Assembly (NCBI RefSeq): GCF_038246755.1
Contig: NZ_CP134706.1
Coordinates: 5,146,001-5,210,000 of the forward strand
Source: Micromonospora sp. FIMYZ51
GTDB taxonomy: Bacteria; Actinomycetota; Actinomycetes; Mycobacteriales; Micromonosporaceae
Direction of reading: 5' to 3'
DNA length: 64,000 bases
Shown: piece after piece, positions 35,680 to 44,131 of the stretch
Layout of the letters: each line of letters begins with the position of its first letter
Position numbering within the stretch: the first letter of the stretch is position 1
Notes under the pieces: model-generated
What the model saw: the letters and a program-made list of their open reading frames with translations, nothing else
What the model was told of the DNA's origin: nothing
Databases searched by the model: none
Position numbers and translations under genes: made by a program

Positions 35680-37992
35680 TCAACGCAGGTAGATGCGGGG
35701 TGCGGGCGGGCTGGCCATCCCGTCACCGAGGAAGAAGCTCGGGTGCGGGGGCTGGTTGTAGGCGGTGTTCTGCCAGGCGATCGCGACCCGATATTGCAGG
35801 TCGTGCAGCAGGGTGTGCAGCCGGAGGTTGGTCGCCGTCGGAGTGCTGTAGATGCGCAGCGCCCGGCTGTCGGTGGTGCGCCAGACCACCTCTTCCCGCC
35901 AGTCGCCGAACAGGTCGGCGGAGAGGTTCGGGGTGGCCTTGGTGCCGTTGTTTGACGAGACCCCGCTGGCGGTGAGCAACCGGGTGTCGCTGCTGGTGCC
36001 GTACTTGTCGATCCGGGTGGCGTCGAGCAGTTCGCGAACCGGGTCGCCGTCCCACCAGATGAGGAAGTTCGTCGAGGAGGGCTTGCGGCCGACGTTCTGG
36101 CCTCGGGTGTTGGCCAGGCCGCTCACCGCGGCCGACCAGGATTCGGCGCCGGGGCTGCCGGCCCAGATGTCGGCGGAGACGCCCCGGCCGTTGTCCCCGC
36201 CGGCCGCGGTGGACCAGAGGATCTGGCCGGTGCGGGCGTCGGCGAACCAGGAGCTGGGCCGGCTGGCTTCTTCGCTGACCTTGAAGTACTCCAGGCCCGG
36301 GCGGGACGGGTCGAGGTCGCCGACGTGCCCGGCGTCGCCGTGGCCGAGTCCGGTGGACCACAGCAGTCGGCCGTTGTCGTCGATGGTGGCCGCGCCGTAG
36401 ACGATCTCCTGCCGGCCGTCGCCGTCGACATCGGCCACCGAGAGGCTGTGGTTGCCCTGCCCGGCGGCGGCTCCGTTGCCGCTGGTGTTGGAGTCGAAGG
36501 TCCACCGCTTGGTGAGGGTGCCGTTGCGGAAGTCCCAGGCGGCGACGACCGCGCGGGTGTAGTAGCCGCGCGCCATGATCAGTGAGGGCCGTTGGCCGTC
36601 CAGGTACGCGGTGCCGGCGAGGAAGCGGTCGACCCGGTTGCCGTACGAGTCGCCCCAGGAGGAGACGGTGCCGCGCGGCGGGTCGTAGTTGACGGTGGAG
36701 AGGGCGGCACCGGTACGACCGTCGAACATGGTCAGGTACTCCGGCCCGGCGAGCACGTATCCGCTGGAGTTGCGGTGGTCGGCACTGGCGTTGCCGATCA
36801 CCTGGCCGGTGCCGGTGCGGGTGCCGTCGGCGGTCTTCATGGCCACCTCGGCGCGCCCGTCGCCGTCGTAGTCGTACACCTGGAACTGGGTGTAATGGGC
36901 GCCGGCCCGGATGTTGCGGCCGAGGTCGATGCGCCACAGCCGGGTGCCGGTCAGGGTGTACGCGTCGACGTAGACGTTGCCGGTGTAGCCGGACTGGGAG
37001 TTGTCCTTGGCGTTGGACGGGTCCCACTTGAGCACGAACTCGTACCGGCCGTCGCCGTCCAGGTCGCCGACGCTTGCGTCGTTGGCGCTGTAGGTGTACG
37101 CCTCGCCGCTGGGCGTGGTGCCACCCGGCGGGATCTGCAACGGCACGTCGAGGTAGCCGGCCGGGAACTGGAGCGCCGGTGCGGAGGCGGCCTGTTCGGC
37201 GCCGTCCACCACGGCCCGCACGGTGTACGCCGCCCCGGCCGGAGCGCCGCTGTCGAGGTAGTTGGTGGCGCCGGTGATCGGGCTGGCGTTCACCCTGGTC
37301 GTACCCCGGTAGAGGTTGAACGCCACGCCGGTGGTCTCGGTGCCGAGCAGCCGCCAGGAGACCAGGTTGGCCGAGCCGGAGCGGACGCTGATCAGGCCCC
37401 GGTCCAGGTTCTCCGCCTGCATCGCGCCGGCCGGCGGGGTGGTCGGCGGCGGGGTGGTCGGCGGTGGCGTGGTGGGTGCCGGCGTGGTGGGTGCCGGCGT
37501 GGTGGGTGCCGGCGTGGTGGGTGCCGGCGTGGTGGGGGCCGGCGTGGTGGGGGCCGGCGGCGTGGTCGGGGTGGTGCCGCCGGTGCAGCTGGTGCCGTTC
37601 AGGGCGAAGCTGGTCGGGGCCGGGTTGCTGCCGCTCCAGGAGCCGTTGAAGCCGAAGTTGACGCTGGCGTTGGTGCCGATGGTGGCGTTGTAGTCGACGT
37701 TGCGGGCGCTCACCTGGGCGCCGGACTGGGTGACGGTGGCGTTCCAGACCTGGGTGATCTGCTGCCCACTGGCGTAGGACCAGGTAAGCGTCCAGCCGTT
37801 GACCGGGTCGCCGAGGTTGGTGACGGTGACGTCGGCGCCGAAGCCGCCGGTCCACTGGTTGGTGACGCGGTAGTCGACGCGACATCCAACGGCGGCGGCC
37901 GAGGCGGTCAGGGTGGTCAGCGCGCCGGCGGCAGCGACAGCGGTGGCGGTAGCCGCGGCGAGCAGGGCCGCCCGGGGGGCGGTGCGATGCAT
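35680..37992 (-). CDS. Secreted rhamnogalacturonan lyase (PL11) with CBM2
   Basis: Extracellular pectin-degrading enzyme, 770 residues. Order: signal peptide (about 1–33), a family 2 carbohydrate-binding module (GCRVDYRVTNQWTGGFGADVTVTN to TSFALNGTSC, with disulfide cysteines at both ends), a Pro/Thr linker made of PTTPA repeats, then a PL11 catalytic domain starting MQAENLDRGLISVRSG and carrying DGDGRYEFVLKWDP and DYDGDGRAEVAMKTADGTRTG calcium-binding loops. It cleaves the rhamnogalacturonan I backbone by beta-elimination. GGAGG precedes the ATG at 37992. The longer open frame upstream lacks a site. A candidate sugar-responsive operator lies upstream. Confidence 0.93.
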   Translation of the reverse strand: MHRTAPRAALLAAATATAVAAAGALTTLTASAAAVGCRVDYRVTNQWTGGFGADVTVTNLGDPVNGWTLTWSYASGQQITQVWNATVTQSGAQVSARNVDYNATIGTNASVNFGFNGSWSGSNPAPTSFALNGTSCTGGTTPTTPPAPTTPAPTTPAPTTPAPTTPAPTTPAPTTPPPTTPPPTTPPAGAMQAENLDRGLISVRSGSANLVSWRLLGTETTGVAFNLYRGTTRVNASPITGATNYLDSGAPAGAAYTVRAVVDGAEQAASAPALQFPAGYLDVPLQIPPGGTTPSGEAYTYSANDASVGDLDGDGRYEFVLKWDPSNAKDNSQSGYTGNVYVDAYTLTGTRLWRIDLGRNIRAGAHYTQFQVYDYDGDGRAEVAMKTADGTRTGTGQVIGNASADHRNSSGYVLAGPEYLTMFDGRTGAALSTVNYDPPRGTVSSWGDSYGNRVDRFLAGTAYLDGQRPSLIMARGYYTRAVVAAWDFRNGTLTKRWTFDSNTSGNGAAAGQGNHSLSVADVDGDGRQEIVYGAATIDDNGRLLWSTGLGHGDAGHVGDLDPSRPGLEYFKVSEEASRPSSWFADARTGQILWSTAAGGDNGRGVSADIWAGSPGAESWSAAVSGLANTRGQNVGRKPSSTNFLIWWDGDPVRELLDATRIDKYGTSSDTRLLTASGVSSNNGTKATPNLSADLFGDWREEVVWRTTDSRALRIYSTPTATNLRLHTLLHDLQYRVAIAWQNTAYNQPPHPSFFLGDGMASPPAPRIYLR

Positions 37993-38166
37993 GGTTCCTC
38001 CGGTGGAGGTCGGACGCGCGGCAGCCGGTGGTCCGCCGGCCGTGCCCGAAGCCGACCGGGTCGTTGGTCGCCGGCCGTGCCCGGAGCCGACGAGGTGCCG
38101 CGCTGCTGGAAAGATCTCGATTGATCGATGCCCATGAGTACGCTCCCGCGCATCTGCGATGCTAGG

Positions 38167-38180
38167 GCAAGCGCTTTCTT
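38167..38180 (-). promoter_or_regulatory. LacI-type operator candidate upstream of the PL11 gene
   Basis: The octamer AAGCGCTT (38169–38176), inside GCAAGCGCTTTCTT, is a perfect palindrome with the central CG and AAGCGCTT core typical of LacI/CcpA-like repressor sites at actinobacterial glycoside hydrolase genes. It lies 177 bases before the start codon. No LacI regulator is encoded nearby. Confidence 0.45.
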
Positions 38181-38249
38181 GAGACAATCGGCCTGCTCAG
38201 CTTGCCTGAAGCCGGGTCTCTTTGATCAACTCACGGGGTGGCTGCACAC

Positions 38250-39674
38250 ATGACTCCAGAGGAGTTTCGCCAGGCCGGGCACGCGGTGGTCGACTGGATC
38301 GCGGACTACTGGGCCACGCTGCCCGAGCGCCCGGTCACCTCCCAGGACCCGCCCGGCACGGTGGCCGCCGGCCTACCGGCCGGACCGCCGGAGCGGGGCG
38401 AGCCGGTCGAGGCGGTCCTCGCCGACCTGGACAAGCTGGTCGCGCCGGGGCTCACGCACTGGCAACACCCCGGCTTCTTCGGTTACTTTCCGGCCAACAC
38501 GTCCGGCCCCAGCGTGCTTGGCGACCTGGTCAGCGCCGGCCTGGGCGTACAGGGCATGCTCTGGGCCACCGGTCCGGCCTGCACCGAGCTGGAGACGGTG
38601 ATGCTCGACTGGCTGGCGGAGGCGCTGGACCTGCCGGCGCGGTTCCGCTCCACCGGCCCCGGCGGTGGCGTCATCCAGGACTCGGCCTCGTCCGCCACGC
38701 TGGTGGCCACCCTGGTCGCCCTGCACCGGGCCGCCGGCGGGCGGTGGCGCGAGGTGGGCGTCGACCGCCGCTACCGGGTGTACGCCTCCACCGAGGCGCA
38801 CTCGTCAATCGAGAAGGCCGCCCGGATCGCCGGCCTCGGCAGCGACGGGGTACGGCTGATCGAGGTGGACCCGGAGAGCCAGGCCATGTCGGTGACGGCG
38901 CTGCGCGCCGCGATCGAGGCGGACCGGGCGGCCGGGGTGGTGCCCGCGCTGGTCGTGGCGACCGTCGGCACCACCTCCAGCACGGCGGTGGACCCGTTGC
39001 CGTTGATCGGACCCGTCTGCGCCGAGTACGGGGTGTTCCTGCACGTCGACGCCGCGTACGCGGGTGCCGCGGCGGTCTGCCCGGAGCTGCGGTTCGGCCA
39101 CGCCGGCCTGGAGTACGCCGACTCCTACTGCTTCGACCCGCACAAGTGGCTGCTCACCGGCTTCGACTGCGACGCGTTCTGGGTCGCCGACGCCGACGAG
39201 CTGGTCGAAGCGTTGACCGTCCTGCCGGAGTACCTGCGCAACGCGGCCACCGAGTCCGGCGCGGTGATCGACTACCGGGACTGGCAGGTGCCGCTGGGCC
39301 GGCGGTTCCGTGCCCTCAAGCTGTGGTTCGTGCTGCGCTGGTACGGCGTCGAGGGTCTGCGTACGCACATCCGCCGGACGGTGGCCCTGGCCGCCCGCTT
39401 CGCCGACCGGGTACGCGCCGACGACCGCTTCGAGTTGGTCGGCCCGCACCCGTACGCGCTTGTCGTTTTCCGGCTGCGCGCCCCCGACGGGGCGAACGAG
39501 CAGCTGCTCGCGGCGGTGAACGCGACCGGCCGGGTGTTCCTGACGCACACCCGGGTGGCCGGTCGGTACACGCTGCGCCTCGCCGTCGGCGCGCCGCAGA
39601 GCACCGAGGCCCACGTGGACGAGGCCTGGCAGCTGCTCGCCGAGGCCGCGACGGCACTCGCACCGCCCGGCTGA
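38250..39674 (+). CDS. Aromatic-L-amino-acid decarboxylase (group II PLP)
   Basis: PLP-dependent decarboxylase, 474 residues, related to DOPA/tryptophan decarboxylases. Features: HWQHPGFFGYFPANTS near residue 72, GGVIQDSASSATLVA, HVDAAYAGAA with the cofactor aspartate, the Schiff-base Lys299 in FDPHKWLLTGFDCDAFWV, and the C-terminal THTRVAGRYTLRLAVG. The product would be an aromatic monoamine such as tryptamine, phenylethylamine or tyramine; specificity cannot be read. The ATG at 38250 has GGGGTGG upstream. A GTG at 38238 is an alternative. It stands alone, divergent from the lyase. Confidence 0.92.
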   Translation: MTPEEFRQAGHAVVDWIADYWATLPERPVTSQDPPGTVAAGLPAGPPERGEPVEAVLADLDKLVAPGLTHWQHPGFFGYFPANTSGPSVLGDLVSAGLGVQGMLWATGPACTELETVMLDWLAEALDLPARFRSTGPGGGVIQDSASSATLVATLVALHRAAGGRWREVGVDRRYRVYASTEAHSSIEKAARIAGLGSDGVRLIEVDPESQAMSVTALRAAIEADRAAGVVPALVVATVGTTSSTAVDPLPLIGPVCAEYGVFLHVDAAYAGAAAVCPELRFGHAGLEYADSYCFDPHKWLLTGFDCDAFWVADADELVEALTVLPEYLRNAATESGAVIDYRDWQVPLGRRFRALKLWFVLRWYGVEGLRTHIRRTVALAARFADRVRADDRFELVGPHPYALVVFRLRAPDGANEQLLAAVNATGRVFLTHTRVAGRYTLRLAVGAPQSTEAHVDEAWQLLAEAATALAPPG

Positions 39675-39749
39675 GCCGGGGTCAGCGCCGCAGCTGCCGC
39701 CCGGATGGACCGGTAAGCGGTCGGTGCCGGCCGCCCGGATGGACCGGGG

Positions 39750-40706
39750 TCAGCGGTCGACGCCGGAGAGGGCGCCCGCCCGAGCCGGGTCGGGCGCGAC
39801 GTCGGCGCCGTCCGGTCCGCCGGACGCCGCCTCGGCGAGGGCGCGCTCGCGGCGGGTACGCCGCAACAGCCGGACCGCCAGCACCAGCGCGGTGGCCCAG
39901 CCGGCGGCCAGCAGCAGGTAGACCAGCACCGGCAGGGTGCCGTCCAGATCGACGGCGCGCATCAGGACCCGGGCGTTGGTAAGCACGATCACGCCGCCGA
40001 CCGCCGCGCCGAGCAACTGGGCCGGGATGATCCGGACCAGCCACGCCGCGATCGGGGCGGCGATCAGGCCACCGGCGAGCAGAGCGAGCACGATCGGCAG
40101 CAGGAAACCCTCGGTGCCGAGGCCGATCACGAAACCGAGGCTTGCCGCGCTGGCGACCACGAACTCGGAGGTGTCCACCGAGCCGATCACCTTGCGCGGC
40201 GCCAGCCGCCCGCTGACCAGCAGGGCCGGCGTGGCGACCGGTCCCCAACCGCCGCCGCCGGTGGCGTCGACGAAGCCGGCGACCAGCCCGAGGGGGGCGA
40301 GGAAGCGCCCGCGCAGGCGGCCGGCGGCCGGACTGCGACGCAACGGTCGGGAGAAGCGGACGAGCAGGTACGCGCCGAGCGTGAACAGGATCGCGGCCAT
40401 CCAGGGGGCCGCCGCCTCGGTGGAGAGTGCACTGAGGAAGGTGGCACCGGCGAAGGCACCGATCGCGCCGGGTAGCGCGATGCGGCGCACCACCTGCCAG
40501 TCGACGTTACCGAACCGCCAGTGTGCCGCCCCGGAGGCGAGGGTGGTGCCGATCTCGGCCAGGTGCACCGACGCGGACGCCGCCGCCGGTGCGACACCGG
40601 CCAGCAGCAGCAGCGTTGTGGAGGTCAGCCCGTATGCCATGCCGAGCGCGCCGTCGACCAGTTGCGCGGCGAGCCCGACAAGTGCGATCACCAGCAGCTT
40701 GCGCAC
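39750..40706 (-). CDS. TauE/SafE-family sulfite/organosulfonate exporter-like permease
   Basis: Membrane protein of 318 residues with about eight helices, family TauE/SafE (DUF81). Recognisable stretches are LAAQLVDGALGMAYGLTSTTLLL, GFVDATGGGGWGPVATPALL and VIGSVDTSEFVVASAASLGF, the two-fold pseudo-repeat of the family. Members export sulfite, sulfoacetate or related anions. I chose the GTG at 40706, with GGGAGG five bases upstream, over an ATG eight codons earlier whose AGGAG abuts the start. The Rrf2 regulator just upstream on the same strand probably controls it. Confidence 0.9.
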   Translation of the reverse strand: MRKLLVIALVGLAAQLVDGALGMAYGLTSTTLLLLAGVAPAAASASVHLAEIGTTLASGAAHWRFGNVDWQVVRRIALPGAIGAFAGATFLSALSTEAAAPWMAAILFTLGAYLLVRFSRPLRRSPAAGRLRGRFLAPLGLVAGFVDATGGGGWGPVATPALLVSGRLAPRKVIGSVDTSEFVVASAASLGFVIGLGTEGFLLPIVLALLAGGLIAAPIAAWLVRIIPAQLLGAAVGGVIVLTNARVLMRAVDLDGTLPVLVYLLLAAGWATALVLAVRLLRRTRRERALAEAASGGPDGADVAPDPARAGALSGVDR

Positions 40707-40734
40707 GGACGCCTCCCATCTTTTCGGCATCTCC

Positions 40735-40751
40735 TATCGACTTGGTCGACA
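40735..40751 (-). promoter_or_regulatory. Inverted repeat upstream of tauE-like gene
   Basis: TATCGAC-TTG-GTCGACA contains 5-base arms TCGAC/GTCGA about a three-base centre, 29 bases before the permease start. Rrf2 regulators bind palindromes of this size. The position between the Rrf2 gene and the permease supports it as the Rrf2 target, but the symmetry is short. Confidence 0.35.
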
Positions 40752-40821
40752 ATGCGGCACGGGAGGGCCTCCGGTCAACCCCTGACCGGTCAGTGGGACG
40801 AATGCGCCGTGGGGTGCTGGG

Positions 40822-41283
40822 TCAGGTCCAGGCGTCCGGGTCGGCCGCCAGCTTGGTGACCGGCTCGGGCAGGCTGCCCTGCGCCACGTCGGCCACCGTG
40901 ACCAGTTCGAGGATCTGCCGCTCGCTGGCCCGCAGCGCGATCCAGACGTCCTGGAGCGCGCGGGCCGCCCCGGTGTAGCCGAGTTGTTCGGGGCGCTGTC
41001 CCCGGATGTGGGCCAGCGGCCCGTCGATCACCCGGATCACCTCGGCCAGGGAGATCTCCTCGGCCGGGCGGGCCAGCCAGTAGCCGCCCTCCGGGCCACG
41101 CTGGGCCTGCACGACGCCACCGCGGCGCAGTTGCAGCAGGATGCTCTCCAGGAACTTCGGCGGGATCTCCTGAGCGCGGGCGATCTGTTCGGCGGTGACC
41201 GGACGACCCCGGCCCACACCGGCCACCGAGGCCAACTCGGTGACCGCTCGGAGGGCATAGTCGACCCGGGCGGAGAGGCGCAT
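40822..41283 (-). CDS. Rrf2-family regulator without Fe-S cysteines
   Basis: A 153-residue winged-helix regulator (MRLSARVDYALRAVTELA, EIPPKFLESILLQLRRGGVVQAQRGPEGGYWLARP, ISLAEVIRVIDGPLA), clearly Rrf2. Unlike IscR or NsrR it contains no cysteine at all, so it cannot bind an Fe-S cluster through the usual three-Cys set and more likely senses a small ligand, as CymR does through a protein partner. The permease gene follows 115 bases downstream on the same strand. Confidence 0.9.
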   Translation of the reverse strand: MRLSARVDYALRAVTELASVAGVGRGRPVTAEQIARAQEIPPKFLESILLQLRRGGVVQAQRGPEGGYWLARPAEEISLAEVIRVIDGPLAHIRGQRPEQLGYTGAARALQDVWIALRASERQILELVTVADVAQGSLPEPVTKLAADPDAWT

Positions 41284-41366
41284 GGCGGACAGGTTAACGG
41301 CCGGGCGATCCGGCCGGACGATCACCCCTTCACCAATCGACCCGCTCGGTTATGCGGGCCTTCGGG

Positions 41367-41482
41367 TCACTCACCGACCCGGCGCAGCAGCCCTTCCTGC
41401 ACGGGATCACTCACCGACCCGGCGCAGCAGCCCTTCCGGCACGGGATCACTCACCGACCCGGCGCAGCAGCCCTTCCTGCAC
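41367..41482. repeat. 40-base tandem triplication of the tesB 3' end
   Basis: The unit starting TCACTCACCGACCCGGCGCA begins at 41367, 41407 and 41447 (period 40, one base differing in the middle copy). The third copy is the real end of tesB, encoding VQEGLLRRVGE and the stop. The other two lie just beyond the stop codon. Since 40 is not a multiple of three and each copy has the stop, the protein is unaffected. Confidence 0.85.
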
Positions 41483-42328
41483 GGCGCTGGCGATGTGCCG
41501 CCCCTCGACGGTGAACAGCCGGCCGGCGGCCAGGCCCCGGGCGCCCGAGGCGGACGGGCTCCAGCAGTCGTAGAGGAACCACTCGTCGGCGCGGAACGTC
41601 CGGTGGAACCAGAGCGCGTGGTCCAGGCTGGCGCCGACCACCCCGCCCGGCCCCCACACCTCGCCGTGCGTGGAGAGCACCGAGTCGAGCAGGGTCAGGT
41701 CGGAGGCGTAGGTGAGCGCGCAGGCGTGCAGCAGCGGGTCGTCGGGCAGCTTGCCGTCGATGCGCATCCAGACCCGCTGGTGCGGGTCGGCCGGCCGGTC
41801 GCCGGGACGCACCCAGCCGGGCTCCCCGATATAACGTACGTCGATGGGGCGCGGGATCTGCCCCCAGATGCCCAGCCGCTCCGGATAGCGGGCGAGCCGG
41901 TCGGACATGGTGGGGACCGCCTCCGGCCCGGGCACGTCCGGCGGGACCGGAGCCTGATGGTCAAGCCCCTCCTCCGGCCGCTGGAACGAGGCGGACATGA
42001 AGAAGATCGGCTTACCGTGCTGGAGCGCGACCGAGCGGCGGACCGAGAAGGAGCGGCCGTCGCGGATGTTCTCCACCTCGTACTCGATCGGCTCGACCGG
42101 GTCCCCGCCGCGCACGAAGTAGCCGTGCAGCGAGTGAACCACCCGCTCGGGATCGACGGTCCGGCCGGCGGCGACCAGAGCCTGACCGGCGACCTGGCCG
42201 CCGTACACCCGCTGCGGGCCGACCGGCGGGCTCATCCCCCGGAACGACATGGTGCCGGTCGACGCGAGGTCGAGCACCTCCAGCAGCTGGTCGACGGCGG
42301 CCTGACCGACGATCGGCTCGGTCGTCAC
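41447..42328 (-). CDS. tesB: Acyl-CoA thioesterase II
   Basis: Double-hotdog thioesterase of 293 residues that hydrolyses acyl-CoA to free fatty acid and CoA. Features: MSPPVGPQRVYGGQVAGQALVAAGRTV, VHSLHGYFVRGGDPVEPIEYEVENIRDGRSFSVRRSVALQHGKPIFFMSASF, and the C-terminal ASLDHALWFHRTFRADEWFLYDCWSPSASGARGLAAGRLF with the catalytic Asp/Gln/Thr region. The GTG start overlaps the pyk stop by four bases, so the two are translationally coupled. The same pyk–tesB neighbourhood exists in mycobacteria. The gene's last 13 codons are repeated downstream. Confidence 0.94.
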   Translation of the reverse strand: MTTEPIVGQAAVDQLLEVLDLASTGTMSFRGMSPPVGPQRVYGGQVAGQALVAAGRTVDPERVVHSLHGYFVRGGDPVEPIEYEVENIRDGRSFSVRRSVALQHGKPIFFMSASFQRPEEGLDHQAPVPPDVPGPEAVPTMSDRLARYPERLGIWGQIPRPIDVRYIGEPGWVRPGDRPADPHQRVWMRIDGKLPDDPLLHACALTYASDLTLLDSVLSTHGEVWGPGGVVGASLDHALWFHRTFRADEWFLYDCWSPSASGARGLAAGRLFTVEGRHIASAVQEGLLRRVGE

Positions 42329-43773
42329 TGCAACGCCCGCGCAGACGCCGCGTCGACAAGCGAACCGAGCTGGTGCACCCGCAGGGTGTTGGTCGAGCCG
42401 GGGGTGCCGGGCGGGCTGCCGGCGACGATCACCACGTAGTCGCCGGGGGTGGCCCGGTTCAGCCCGAGCAGCGCCTGGTCGACCTGGCGGAACATGTCGT
42501 CGGTGTGCTGCACGAACGGCATCAGGAAGGTTTCCACGCCCCAGCAGAGGGCGAGCTGGGCGTGCACCTCGGGCACCGGGGTGAAGGCCAGCAGCGGCAG
42601 GTCGCAGTGCAGCCGGCTCAGCCGCCGCACGGTGTCACCGGTCTGCGAGAACGCCACCAGGGCCTTGGCGCCGATGGCCCGGGCGATCGAGGACGCCGCG
42701 ACGGTGAGCGCGCCGCCGTGCGTACGCGGATCGTGCTGAAGTCGGGGCACCGCGATCGAACCGGCCTCGGTGGTCTTGACGATCTTGGCCATGGTGCTGA
42801 CCGTGAGCACCGGGTACTTGCCCACGCTGGTCTCGCCGGAGAGCATCACCGCGTCGGCGCCGTCGAGCACGGCGTTGGCGACGTCGGACGCCTCGGCGCG
42901 GGTCGGCCGGGAGTTCTCGATCATCGAGTCGAGCATCTGGGTGGCCACGATGACCGGCTTGGCGTTCTCCCGGCACAGCTGCACGGCGCGCTTCTGCACC
43001 AGCGGCACCTCGTCCAGCGGCAGTTCCACGCCCAGGTCGCCACGGGCGACCATGACCCCGTCGAAGGCGAGCACGATCGCCTCGAGGTGGTCCACCGCCT
43101 CCGGCTTCTCGACCTTGGCCAGCACCGGCCGGTGCACGCCGACCTCGCTCATGATGGCGTGGGCCAGCTTGATGTCCTCGGCGGAGCGGACGAAGGAGAG
43201 CGCGATCAGGTCGACACCGAGGTTGAGCGCGAAGCGCAGGTCCGCGGCGTCCTTCTCCGACAGCGCGGGCACGCTTACCGCCACGTTGGGCAGCGAGACG
43301 CCCTTGTTGTTGCTGACCGGCCCGCCCTCGGTGACCAGCACCCGGATGTCGTTGCCGGTGACATCGGTGACCTCGACGGCCACCCGGCCGTCGTCGATCA
43401 GCAGCCGGTCACCCGGCTTGACCTCCTGCGGCAGCTTCCGGTAGGTGCACGAGACCCGGTCCTTGCTGCCCAGGATGTCGTCGCCGGTGATCACCACGGA
43501 GTCACCGGTGCGCCACTCGTGCGGGCCGTCGGCGAACCGGCCCAGCCGGATCTTCGGCCCCTGGAGGTCGGCCAGGATCGCCACCGGCTGGCCGGCCGCC
43601 TCGGCGGCCTCCCGCACGAGGTGGTACACCGCCTCGTGGTCGGCGTGGCTGCCGTGGCTGAAGTTGAGCCTCGCCACATTCATGCCGGCCTCGACGAGCC
43701 CACGGATGCGCTCGGGCGACGAGGTGGCGGGGCCAAGAGTGCAGACGATCTTCGCGCGGCGTGTCACGCCCAT
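42325..43773 (-). CDS. pyk: Pyruvate kinase
   Basis: Glycolytic enzyme converting phosphoenolpyruvate and ADP to pyruvate and ATP, 482 residues. Motifs: KIVCTLGPATSS at the start, NVARLNFSHG, ILADLQGPKIRLG, VEKPEAVDHLEAI and MVARGDLGVELPLDEVP, followed by the ATQMLDSMIENSRPTRAEASDVANAVLDGADAVMLSGETS block. The last ~110 residues form the allosteric domain. The ATG at 43773 has GGAGGAGAG upstream at a slightly long distance. First gene of the pyk–tesB operon. Confidence 0.96.
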   Translation of the reverse strand: MGVTRRAKIVCTLGPATSSPERIRGLVEAGMNVARLNFSHGSHADHEAVYHLVREAAEAAGQPVAILADLQGPKIRLGRFADGPHEWRTGDSVVITGDDILGSKDRVSCTYRKLPQEVKPGDRLLIDDGRVAVEVTDVTGNDIRVLVTEGGPVSNNKGVSLPNVAVSVPALSEKDAADLRFALNLGVDLIALSFVRSAEDIKLAHAIMSEVGVHRPVLAKVEKPEAVDHLEAIVLAFDGVMVARGDLGVELPLDEVPLVQKRAVQLCRENAKPVIVATQMLDSMIENSRPTRAEASDVANAVLDGADAVMLSGETSVGKYPVLTVSTMAKIVKTTEAGSIAVPRLQHDPRTHGGALTVAASSIARAIGAKALVAFSQTGDTVRRLSRLHCDLPLLAFTPVPEVHAQLALCWGVETFLMPFVQHTDDMFRQVDQALLGLNRATPGDYVVIVAGSPPGTPGSTNTLRVHQLGSLVDAASARALQ

Positions 43774-44018
43774 CAGGCTAGTCTCTCCTCCGGGTCGGAC
43801 AACGGCCCGACCCCTTGCGCAAAGCGGAACAATTGTCCAACGGCGCACGGCGTACGCGCGCAGTCCGGCGAGCGGAACCGCGCCGGACGGTCGATCGCGG
43901 GCGACAGCGACCGCGCGCCGGAATGGTACGCCCCTCGCGCCAGTCCGCGCCGAACCGCTCCTCCTCGATAACCATCTGTGATCCCCCAAAAACCCACCGC
44001 CACCCCCTCAACCTCGCC

Positions 44019-44086
44019 GATCTCGCACTTTTGGTCGGTGTTACGCCCCGGTATGGGCAGTTGACCCCGACGGAAAGTGCAAGATC
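44019..44086. repeat. Imperfect inverted repeat with GTGCAAGATC ends
   Basis: In the 358-base gap upstream of pyk, 20-base arms (44019–44038 and 44067–44086) pair at 17 positions around a 28-base centre. The outer ends read GATCTCGCACTTTT and GGAAAGTGCAAGATC. It differs in sequence from the GGGGCCC and GATCATGAGG palindromes elsewhere in the window. The remainder of the gap shows nothing I can assign. Confidence 0.65.
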
Positions 44087-44131
44087 CGCGTAGCTGGCGG
44101 GGTGGCGGTGGCGACGGAGGGCGGTGGGATG

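Noticed and set aside
41367..41482. CRISPR or integration repeat
   Set aside because: The copies abut each other and are explained by duplication of the tesB 3' end.
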